A program made the translations under genes and the position numbers. The notes beneath the pieces are model-generated. The model saw nothing but the letters and a program-made list of their open reading frames with translations, made no database searches and was not told where the DNA came from. A DNA stretch of 5,854 bases, taken from the NCBI GenBank assembly GCA_021808205.1, contig JAKBCD010000147.1:1-5854 (forward strand), written 5' to 3'. Source of the DNA: Pseudomonadota bacterium. GTDB lineage: Bacteria > Pseudomonadota > Alphaproteobacteria > Acetobacterales > Acetobacteraceae. Shown piece by piece: positions 1 through 5,774 of the stretch. Position 1 is the first letter of the stretch. Each line of letters starts with the position of its first letter.

Positions 1-382
1 GCTGATTCTGGCCGGGCTGGCCGCCTTGGCCGCCGGGTTCGTGCAAACGCGCTGGGGCGTGCGCGGCCTGCGGGAGGTTCCGGCCTGGAATGGCGGATTT
101 GGCCGCCCGCCCGCTTGGCTGCCCTTTGGTGACCCGCACACCCAGGCCAGCGCCACCGGCTTTGCCGAGCCGGTGATGCGCGTGCTGGGCACGGGGCTGC
201 TGGGGGCCGGCATGACCGACCCGGCCGAGCGGTTTCTGCTTGCCCCGTTATTCCGGATACAGACGCGGCTGATCCGCCTGGCTGAACGCGTGCGCCGGGC
301 CACCATCCGGGAACGTCTGGCATTTGTCTTCGCAGTGCTGGTGGCGTTCCTGCTCGCACTTGGGCTGGGGCAGGGGGGCTGA
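1..382 (+). CDS. hyfB: Hydrogenase-4 subunit B-like antiporter subunit, C-terminal fragment (5' end outside window)
   Basis: This is the last 126 codons of a gene that begins before the window; the reading frame runs from base 2 to the TGA at 380-382. The fragment resembles the C-terminus of HyfB/HycC, the NuoL-family proton-channel subunit of formate hydrogenlyase-type membrane complexes. Visible signs are a WNGGFG segment (hydrogenase-4 B proteins usually have W-D-C-G-F-G here), then GFAEPVMRVLG, then a TDPAE segment, a basic stretch rich in Arg (LIRLAERVRRA) and a final hydrophobic helix (LAFVFAVLVAFLLALGLG). E. coli HyfB is roughly 670 residues, so most of the antiporter core lies upstream. 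hyfC starts 2 nt after its stop, so the two are surely co-transcribed. Family assignment rests on the C-terminal motifs plus the order of the genes that follow. Confidence 0.85.
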   Translation, partial: LILAGLAALAAGFVQTRWGVRGLREVPAWNGGFGRPPAWLPFGDPHTQASATGFAEPVMRVLGTGLLGAGMTDPAERFLLAPLFRIQTRLIRLAERVRRATIRERLAFVFAVLVAFLLALGLGQGG

Positions 383-384
383 AC

Positions 385-1347
385 ATGCTTTCATTTGCCC
401 TCGCTTTTATCGCCACCGTCTTGCATATCGCGCTTTGCTTCATGGGCGCGCCCTTGCTGACGGGGCTGGTAAACAAACTACGCGCCTGGCTGCTGGGGCG
501 GCGCGGCCCGCCGGTGCTGCAACCCTATTTTCATCTGGCCAAGCTGCTGCGCAAAAGCACCTTGGTACCAGATACCGCGACGGATTTATTCACCCTCTGG
601 CCGCTGGGCGTGTTTCTGGCCCTTGCCGTGGCCACCATGCTCATCCCCAGCTTTGCCACCGGTATGCTCACCGCCGATGCAGGGGATTACATCACCATCA
701 TCGGGCTGTTCGCCCTGGCGCGGGCGGCTACCATGCTGGGCGGGCTGGAGACAGGGTTCAGTTTCGGCGGGGCAGGTGCCGCGCGGGAGGCGCTGTTTGG
801 CCTGTTTGCCGAGGGCGCGTTGCTGGTACTGCTGCTGGCCTTTGCGCTGCTGGCCCACAGCACGAGCCTGGACGGCATCGCCACCGCCTTCCGCACCGCG
901 CATATCGGCATTTCCGTCTCGCTCGGCTTCGCCCTGGCGGCGATGCTCACCGTGGCGCTGACCGAGACCGGGCGCATCCCCACGGATAATCCCTCCGGCC
1001 ATCTGGAACTCGCCATGGTGCATGAGGCGATGGTGCTGGAATATTCCGGCCGGCTGCTGGCACTGCTGGACTATGCCGGGATGCTGCGGCTGTTGGCCTG
1101 GATGAACCTTGTGGGAAGTATTTTCCTGCCTTTTGGCATGGCGCGGGCGGCGGAAATTCTTTCCTGGCCCGGCGGGCTGGCGTTGTGGGCGGCCAAACTG
1201 CTGGTGATGACGATGGTTCTTTCTGTATTCGAGGTGTCGCGCGCAAAAATGCGGGTGTTCCGGGTGCCGGAATTTCTGGGTGCGGCATTGCTGCTGGGGA
1301 TGCTGGCCGGCGTGTTCCTGTTCGTGGCGGCGAGGATCGGCGCATGA
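385..1347 (+). CDS. hyfC: Hydrogenase-4 subunit C-like membrane anchor (NuoH family)
   Basis: A 320-residue, very hydrophobic protein of the NuoH/HycD/HyfC family, the inner-membrane subunit that docks the peripheral redox arm and links it to the antiporter-like subunits. Length is close to E. coli HyfC. Diagnostic segments are GPPVLQPYFHLAKLLRK (residues 41-57), AREALFGLFAEG (133-144, with Glu143 in the position of a conserved membrane Glu), ETGRIPTDNPSGHLEL (194-209), EYSG (219-222) and a C-terminal AKMRVFRVPEFLGA (287-300). The 194-209 segment is the hydrogenase-type version; true complex I NuoH has a GRxPFDLPEAE-like version. The ATG at 385 follows the hyfB stop by 2 nt and has a G-rich stretch before it. 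The stop codon overlaps the start of hyfE (ATGA). Assignment to the family is firm; whether it works in a hydrogenase is doubtful because of the hyfG product. Confidence 0.93.
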   Translation: MLSFALAFIATVLHIALCFMGAPLLTGLVNKLRAWLLGRRGPPVLQPYFHLAKLLRKSTLVPDTATDLFTLWPLGVFLALAVATMLIPSFATGMLTADAGDYITIIGLFALARAATMLGGLETGFSFGGAGAAREALFGLFAEGALLVLLLAFALLAHSTSLDGIATAFRTAHIGISVSLGFALAAMLTVALTETGRIPTDNPSGHLELAMVHEAMVLEYSGRLLALLDYAGMLRLLAWMNLVGSIFLPFGMARAAEILSWPGGLALWAAKLLVMTMVLSVFEVSRAKMRVFRVPEFLGAALLLGMLAGVFLFVAARIGA

Positions 1348-2003
1348 GCCTCACCTTCTCGCTGGCGCATTTCATGGGCGGCATCATTCTGCTCTGCGCC
1401 TTTCTGCAGCTTTCCCAGCGGCGGCTGGCGGCGATGATCACGCTGTATCAAACAGAAGCCCTGGTGCTCTCCGCCGCAGCTTTCTGGCAAGGTTATGCGC
1501 AAGGGGAGCTTAATCTCTATCTCACCGGCCTGATCACCTTCACGCTGAAGGCGGTGCTGCTGCCCTGGGGCCTGCGGGAGATTGTGCGGCGCTTCAACAT
1601 GGTGCGCGCGGTGGAAACAGCCTTGCCGATGGCGATGGCGATGATCCTTGGCCTCGCGCTCATCGGCGTCGCGGTGCTGGTGCTGCTGCCGGTGACGATG
1701 GGCACCCTCTCCCTCACGCGGGAGGATCTGGCCATCGCGCTTTCCGTCGTGCTGCTGGGGCTGCTGCTGATGATTTTGCGGCGGAATGCGCTGGCGCAGA
1801 TTATCGGCTTTCTCTCCATGGAAAACGGGCTGGTGCTGGCGGCCATCGGCATGCCGGGGATGCCCTTTGTGGCGGAGTTTTCCGTGGCCCTTCTGGTGCT
1901 GCTGGCCTTCCTGGTGGTGGGGGCGTTTCTGTTCCGCATCCGCGAGCATTTCGACACGCTGGACCTCTCCGGGCTTGAGAAAATCGAAAGGCGGGGGCGG
2001 TGA
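1344..2003 (+). CDS. hyfE: Hydrogenase-4 subunit E-like membrane protein (NuoK-like)
   Basis: A 219-residue integral membrane protein, matching the ~216 residues of E. coli HyfE. Hydrophobic segments fall at about residues 5-22, 29-48, 58-76, 95-118, 129-145, 151-170 and 176-198. The C-terminal half resembles NuoK-like proton-channel subunits: SMENGLVLAAIGMPGMPFVAE at 158-178 places two membrane acidic residues, Glu160 and Glu178, a helix apart; Glu38 is a third buried acidic residue. The frame is open further upstream (to 1185), but the ATG at 1344 was chosen because it gives the ATGA overlap with the hyfC stop, has an AGGA-like site at 1333-1336, and gives the family length. The C-terminus (about 199-219) is charged and probably cytoplasmic. 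hyfE directly follows hyfC; E. coli hyf has hyfD between them, so that antiporter-like subunit is absent at this place. Confidence 0.9.
   Translation: MSLTFSLAHFMGGIILLCAFLQLSQRRLAAMITLYQTEALVLSAAAFWQGYAQGELNLYLTGLITFTLKAVLLPWGLREIVRRFNMVRAVETALPMAMAMILGLALIGVAVLVLLPVTMGTLSLTREDLAIALSVVLLGLLLMILRRNALAQIIGFLSMENGLVLAAIGMPGMPFVAEFSVALLVLLAFLVVGAFLFRIREHFDTLDLSGLEKIERRGR
1987..1991 (+). promoter_or_regulatory. Ribosome binding site for hyfF (supports GTG start)
   Basis: AAAGG lies eight bases before the GTG at 2000, inside the end of hyfE, and runs on into a G-rich stretch. No ATG in the same frame gives a plausible N-terminus nearby, and GTG here makes the same 4-nt stop/start overlap (GTGA) seen at the other junctions of the operon. 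Confidence 0.55.
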
Positions 2004-3439
2004 ATTTCGCGGCACTCGCCATCGCGCTGCCGTTTCTGGCGGCGGCTCTGCTGGGGCTTTTGGGGGCGCCCCGCCAGGGGGCCATTGGCAATGCCGTGGC
2101 CAGCGCCTTGCTGTTCGGGCTCACGCTTTCGGTGTTCTGGGGCCATAGCGCGGGGTTGGTGGCGGTGGACCCGCTGGCCGCCTTGTTCGGCACGGTCTCG
2201 GGCTTTGTGGGGCTTACGGCGTCTTTGGTGAATATCGGCTACGTGACCGCCGATGCGGCGCGGATGCCGGACCAGCGCTGGCGGCTTTACCATGCGCTGT
2301 TCCAGATTGTGCTGGGGGCGAGCCTGCTGGGGCTGTACGCGGATAATATCGGGCTGCTCTGGGCGGCGATGGAGGGCGGCACCATCGCCATGACGCTGGG
2401 GGTGAGCCTCTACCGCACGCCGACCGGGCTGGAAGCCGCGTGGAAATATTTCATCCTGGGCGGGGTGGGCATCGGGCTCGCTTTGTTCGGCACCATGCTG
2501 GTTTATCTGGCGGCGCAGCCCGCTCTGGGGCCGGGTTTCTCGGCAATGAGCTTCAGGGCACTTTCAGCCCATGCCGCGCATATGGATGGCGCGCTGCTGA
2601 CGCTGGCCTTCGTGTTCATTCTGTTCGGCTACGGCACCAAGGCGGCGTTGGTGCCGCTGCATGGCTGGCTGCCGGATGCCTATGCCGAAGGCCCGGCACC
2701 GCTCACCACCGCGCTCTCTGGCCTGCTCATCAACGTGGCGCTGCTGGCGATCTTACGCTTCCGGCATCTGCTGCAAGCCAACCCGGAGGCGATGCGGCCG
2801 GGGCCGTTTCTGCTGAGCCTGGGGCTGGCATCGTTGTTTCTGGCGGCGTTTTCATTCTCCCGCCGGCGGGATGCGCGGCGGTTTTTCGGGTTCTCCTCCA
2901 TCGAGCAGTCTGGCATCTCGGCCTTTGCTTTTGGTATCGGCGGCCCGGCGGCCATTTTCGGCGGGATGCTGCATATGCTGCTGCACACGCTGCTGAAATC
3001 CGGGCTGTTTCTGGCGCTCATCCGCGCCGCCAGCCTGCGCGGTGCGGCCGCACCGGGGAATTACGGATTCTCGCATCTGCGCGGGCTGCTGCGGGCGAAT
3101 AAATATGTGGGCTGGCTGCTGGGGGCTTGCATCTTCGCGCTCACCGGGCTGCCGCCCTCCGGCCTGTTTGCCAGCGAGTTCATCATCATCAGCCAGACGA
3201 TCCAGAGAAACCCTTATATGTCCCTGCCGCTGGGGCTGGGGCTGCTGCTGTGTGCGGTGGCGATTCTGCGCAATATCGGCCCATTGCTGTTCGCCCCGGC
3301 GCCGCATGAAAAGCCCAAGCCCGCCGGGCGCGGCATCTGGCTTGTCGCGGTGCATCTGGCACTGGTGTTTCTGGTAGCCTTCGCCATGCCGGGGCCGCTG
3401 GTGCATCTGCTCTCCCGCGCGGCGGAGGATTTGCAATGA
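2000..3439 (+). CDS. hyfF: Hydrogenase-4 subunit F-like antiporter subunit (NuoN/NuoM/MrpD family)
   Basis: A 479-residue polytopic membrane protein of the proton-conducting transporter family, the second antiporter-like subunit of this cluster; E. coli HyfF is somewhat longer (about 526). Motifs in order: WAAMEGGT (121-128, with Glu125 at the membrane Glu of helix 5), KYFILGGVGIGLALFGT (149-165), GTKAALVPLHGWLPDAYAE (212-230, Lys214 being the usual channel lysine of helix 7, followed by the broken-helix PLHxWLPDA signature), FSSIEQSGISAFAFGIG (298-314), HMLLHTLLKSGLF (325-337, Lys333), and ALTGLPPSGLFASEF (380-394, Glu393). The key charged residues for proton translocation in this family are thus kept. 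The start is a GTG overlapping the hyfE stop; the stop overlaps the hyfG start. The product should sit in the inner membrane and move protons (or Na+) in response to conformational changes in the HyfC/HyfG region; the ion is not determined by sequence alone. Confidence 0.93.
   Translation: MNFAALAIALPFLAAALLGLLGAPRQGAIGNAVASALLFGLTLSVFWGHSAGLVAVDPLAALFGTVSGFVGLTASLVNIGYVTADAARMPDQRWRLYHALFQIVLGASLLGLYADNIGLLWAAMEGGTIAMTLGVSLYRTPTGLEAAWKYFILGGVGIGLALFGTMLVYLAAQPALGPGFSAMSFRALSAHAAHMDGALLTLAFVFILFGYGTKAALVPLHGWLPDAYAEGPAPLTTALSGLLINVALLAILRFRHLLQANPEAMRPGPFLLSLGLASLFLAAFSFSRRRDARRFFGFSSIEQSGISAFAFGIGGPAAIFGGMLHMLLHTLLKSGLFLALIRAASLRGAAAPGNYGFSHLRGLLRANKYVGWLLGACIFALTGLPPSGLFASEFIIISQTIQRNPYMSLPLGLGLLLCAVAILRNIGPLLFAPAPHEKPKPAGRGIWLVAVHLALVFLVAFAMPGPLVHLLSRAAEDLQ
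3424..3429 (+). promoter_or_regulatory. Ribosome binding site for hyfG
   Basis: GGAGGA sits six bases before the ATG at 3436, within the last codons of hyfF. It is the clearest Shine-Dalgarno site in the operon, suggesting that hyfG is translated from its own site as well as by coupling through the ATGA overlap. Confidence 0.7.
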
Positions 3440-4803
3440 AGCTGCTCAGCCCCGAAGCCTGGACCGCGCATCAGGGGCGTTTCATCGCCCTCTGGACCGA
3501 CGCCACCCACGCCTACGCGCTGTACGAGCCGGGCGAGCTGGTGGCGGTGGAATTGCAAGACGGCGCCTACCCGGCGTTGCGTTACCTCGGCGCCAACTGG
3601 TTTCAGCGTTTGGCGAAAGATTTGAACGGCCATACCGCCACCGGCTTTGCCGAAACCCGCACGGCCATTGAGCATTTCCGCGAGCCGGACGGCCGCGCCA
3701 CCTGGCCGGAGTTCACGGCCCCGCATGTGGAGGGCGTGCATCAGGTGGCGGTGGGGCCGGTCCATGCCGGGATTATCGAGCCCGGGCATTTCCGGTTCTC
3801 GGTGGTGGGGGAGCAGGTGCTGAAGCTTCAGGCGCGGCTGGGCTATGCCCATAAAGGCACGCTGGGGCTGATACGCGGCAAATCCGCCAGGCAGGCGGCG
3901 CGCTATGCGGCAAGACTTTCCGGCGATGCCACCGTGGCCCACGCCATCGCCTTTGCCCGCGCGGCGGAGGCGGCTTTGGCGATGCAGGTGCCCGAGCGCG
4001 CGGTTTATCTACGCGCGGTGATGGCGGAGATCGAGCGCCTGGCCAACCACACCAGCGACATTGGCGCCATTGCCGGTGACGCCGGGTTCGTCTTTCTGGA
4101 GGCGCGCTTCGCGCTGATGCGCGAACATCTCTGCGCCGCTGCGTTCATCGCGTTTGGCCACCGGCTGATGATGGACATCGTGGTGCCCGGCGGCGTGGCC
4201 GGAGACATTGCCGAAGGCGGGGCGGATGCCATTGAGGATGCGCTGGACGTGCTGGAGCGCGAGCTGCCCAGCCTGACGCGCGTGTTCGAGGATTATGCCA
4301 GCCTGCAGGACCGCGTGGTGGGCGCAGGGCTGGTGCCGCCTGAACTTGCCGCAGCGTATAATGCCGGTGGCTATGTGGGCCGTGCCTCCGGCCAAGGCGG
4401 CGATACACGGCTGGCGCCGGGCTATCCGCCATACGACACGCTGGGCCTTGCCGTGCCGGTGGCGCAGGAAGGCGATGTGGCGGCGCGAATCAAAATCCGG
4501 CTGGAGGAGATTCCCGAAAGCATCAGGCTGGTGCGCGCGATTTTGGAACGATTGCCGGAAGGCCCGGTGGCGCTGGCCCCCGACGCCGCCAGCGGCATGG
4601 GGCTGGGCGTGGCAGAGAGTTTCCGCGGCCCTGTCTGGCATTGGCTGAAGATTGATAACGGGCTGATCCAGGATGCGTTTGTGGCAGATGCCAGCACCCT
4701 GCACTGGCCGCTGCTGGAACATGCCGCCACCACCGCCATTCTCGCGGATTTCCCGTTGATCAATAAATCGATCAACGGGTCTTACTCAGGCGTGGATCTT
4801 TAG
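3436..4803 (+). CDS. hyfG: Hydrogenase-4 subunit G-like (NuoC-NuoD fusion) large subunit lacking the Ni-Fe cysteines
   Basis: A 455-residue soluble-type protein of the group 4 hydrogenase large subunit / complex I 49-kDa family, expected on the cytoplasmic face on HyfC. Residues ~1-95 look like a short, degenerate NuoC-like domain (WFQRLAKDLNGH at 55-66 recalls the W-ER-DLFG motif). From ~103 the NuoD-like part begins: VAVGPVHAGIIEPGHFRF (104-121), LGYAHKGTLGLIRGKS (135-150), a helical core with ERAVYLRAVMAEIERLANH (187-205), GRASGQGGDTR (315-325) and KIDNGL (405-410). In [NiFe] hydrogenases the first metal motif is RxCGxC...H; here it is R160-L-S162-G-D-A165-T-V-A-H169, so both Cys are gone. 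The C-terminal DPCxxC is replaced by N447-G-S449-Y-S-G452, and the protein stops three residues later. Cys233 is the only Cys. It therefore cannot hold a normal Ni-Fe site and fits the Ehr (hydrogenase-related) type. It is shorter than E. coli HyfG (about 555), mainly N-terminally. Products like this are often mislabelled hydrogenase or HypE in databases. Confidence 0.9.
   Translation: MKLLSPEAWTAHQGRFIALWTDATHAYALYEPGELVAVELQDGAYPALRYLGANWFQRLAKDLNGHTATGFAETRTAIEHFREPDGRATWPEFTAPHVEGVHQVAVGPVHAGIIEPGHFRFSVVGEQVLKLQARLGYAHKGTLGLIRGKSARQAARYAARLSGDATVAHAIAFARAAEAALAMQVPERAVYLRAVMAEIERLANHTSDIGAIAGDAGFVFLEARFALMREHLCAAAFIAFGHRLMMDIVVPGGVAGDIAEGGADAIEDALDVLERELPSLTRVFEDYASLQDRVVGAGLVPPELAAAYNAGGYVGRASGQGGDTRLAPGYPPYDTLGLAVPVAQEGDVAARIKIRLEEIPESIRLVRAILERLPEGPVALAPDAASGMGLGVAESFRGPVWHWLKIDNGLIQDAFVADASTLHWPLLEHAATTAILADFPLINKSINGSYSGVDL
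4752..4779. repeat. Perfect 10-bp inverted repeat inside the 3' end of hyfG; possible bidirectional terminator
   Basis: The left arm CCCGTTGATC (4752-4761) and the right arm GATCAACGGG (4770-4779) are exact reverse complements around an 8-base A/T-rich loop. In RNA from either strand this would form a stable 10-bp hairpin. It lies 21 bases before the hyfG stop and 20 bases past the end of the converging phosphatase gene, the place where a terminator for both genes would be expected, since there is no intergenic space. Against a classical Rho-independent terminator, no T-run follows on either strand. It could instead act as a 3'-end stabiliser, or be chance within the coding sequence for residues 440-448 of HyfG. 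Confidence 0.6.
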
Positions 4804-5732
4804 GCCCGGATAATGGACTGCGAATACAGCGCGTTGCCCTGGGCATCCACGAACGACCAGTCGAGCTGCTTGCCCGATAGCCGCGCCGCCATGAAACCAT
4901 GTGCACCGGAGGCAAAGCCGCCACGGGCAGCGGGTTCCGGCTGGTAGGTTTCCGAGCCCGCACCAGTGCAGACGTAAGAGATGCCATCCATCTTCACCGC
5001 CTGCAAAATATGGTCGTGCCCGCAAACATAAAGCGGCACGTTATGTTTCTGCAGAATGGGGTTCAGCCGGGCGATCAGGTCCGGCTGGTCATGGTCGTAG
5101 CCATCAGCATCCGACTGCGCGGTGTAGATGGGGTGATGGCCGATGACGATGTTCCACTCGGCGGTTGAAGCAGCGAGCTTCGCATCCAGCCAGTCGAGCT
5201 GTTCCTGGCTGTTCTGGCCCACAACGGCAACCCGGGTGCCGTAATATTTTTTGATGAAGGGCGAGGTGTCCAGGTAATAAAACGCTGCACTGGCGCCGCC
5301 GGGCAGCGCCATGGTTTCGGTATAATACCGCGCGGGGATCTGCCAGCGCGGGCTTTGCTTGGCGTAATCCAGCTGCGCCTGCACATTGCCGCGGTAATCA
5401 TGGTTGCCGAGGATCACCTTCCAGGGCGTTTGCAGGGAGGGCGCGGTGTAAACATCCTCAAACGAGGTTTGCCATTGCGGGTCGGAAACCGACTCCACCC
5501 CGTTTTCATAGAAATTATCGCCGACGGAAACCGTGTGGATGCTACCAATTTGCTGCGCGGTGATGCCCATCTGGTGCGCCACGGCGCGCTGGTGATGGTA
5601 GCCGTGCCGCCCCCAATCGCCCACCAGCAGGAAGGAAACCGAAGCCTCCTGCGCGCTGGCGGGGCGCGCCAGGGCAGCACCCGCCCCAAAAATGGCGGTG
5701 GTGGTGACAAATTCGCGGCGTGTCAGATTCAT
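4800..5732 (-). CDS. Tat-exported purple-acid-phosphatase-like metallophosphatase (tartrate-resistant acid phosphatase type)
   Basis: A 310-residue protein with an N-terminal twin-arginine signal: TRREFV at 4-9, a hydrophobic stretch to ~22 and a likely cut after ASA (25-27), so it should be folded with its metals in the cytoplasm and exported to the periplasm. The mature part is a calcineurin-like metallophosphoesterase. All seven ligands of the purple acid phosphatase binuclear site can be placed: Asp39 (GDWG), Asp72 and Tyr75 (GDNFY), Asn110 (GNHD), His199 (GHHP), His239 and His241 (GHDH). The Tyr is the residue that binds Fe(III) and gives these enzymes their colour. The region FEDVYTAPSLQTPWKVILGNH and RGNVQAQLDYAKQSPRW strikingly resembles mammalian ACP5; length (~325 in human) also agrees. 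Expected reaction is hydrolysis of phosphomonoesters; the natural substrate is unknown. The ATG at 5732 has a good AGGAG. It lies 38 nt downstream of folC on the same strand and converges on hyfG with overlapping stops. Confidence 0.92.
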   Translation of the reverse strand: MNLTRREFVTTTAIFGAGAALARPASAQEASVSFLLVGDWGRHGYHHQRAVAHQMGITAQQIGSIHTVSVGDNFYENGVESVSDPQWQTSFEDVYTAPSLQTPWKVILGNHDYRGNVQAQLDYAKQSPRWQIPARYYTETMALPGGASAAFYYLDTSPFIKKYYGTRVAVVGQNSQEQLDWLDAKLAASTAEWNIVIGHHPIYTAQSDADGYDHDQPDLIARLNPILQKHNVPLYVCGHDHILQAVKMDGISYVCTGAGSETYQPEPAARGGFASGAHGFMAARLSGKQLDWSFVDAQGNALYSQSIIRA

Positions 5733-5737
5733 GACGG

Positions 5738-5742
5738 CTCCT
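5738..5742 (-). promoter_or_regulatory. Ribosome binding site for the phosphatase gene
   Basis: AGGAG on the minus strand, five bases before the ATG at 5732-5730. It fixes the start that yields a complete twin-arginine signal peptide. Confidence 0.7.
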
Positions 5743-5755
5743 GATGAGTACCGGC

Positions 5756-5774
5756 GCCCTGTAGCAAGGGCTAC
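5756..5774 (-). other. Small competing hairpins between folC and the phosphatase gene
   Basis: Two overlapping short hairpins can be drawn in the 38-nt gap. GCCCT/AGGGC pairs 5767-5771 with 5756-5760, and GTAGC/GCTAC pairs 5770-5774 with 5761-5765, the latter including the folC stop codon. They share bases and exclude each other. Neither has a following T-run, so termination of folC transcripts here is uncertain and read-through into the phosphatase gene is plausible. No convincing -35/-10 promoter was seen in the gap. Confidence 0.25.

Noticed and set aside
324..989. Plus-strand open frame (221 codons) overlapping hyfB and hyfC in another frame
   Set aside because: Low-complexity Arg/Ala/His-rich shadow of hyfC with no recognisable motif.
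1185..1343. Upstream extension of hyfE inside hyfC
   Set aside because: The added residues are not membrane-like, exceed family length and overlap hyfC by more than 150 bases; the ATG at 1344 fits coupling and length.
1071..2015. Long minus-strand open frame (314 codons) opposite hyfC and hyfE
   Set aside because: The translation is rich in His, Gln, Arg and Pro with no domain, as expected from the antisense of GC-rich membrane protein genes; the plus-strand genes have clear family motifs.
3884..3898. Short inverted repeat CCGCC/GGCGG in hyfG
   Set aside because: A 5-bp GC-only stem is common by chance in coding DNA of this composition.
4009..4722. Minus-strand open frame (237 codons) opposite hyfG
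   Set aside because: His/Gln/Arg-rich shadow of the hyfG frame, with no ribosome binding site or family signal.
3436..4803. Calling hyfG a functional formate hydrogenlyase or [NiFe] hydrogenase subunit
   Set aside because: All four metal-binding cysteines are absent, so only the family name is kept, not the activity.
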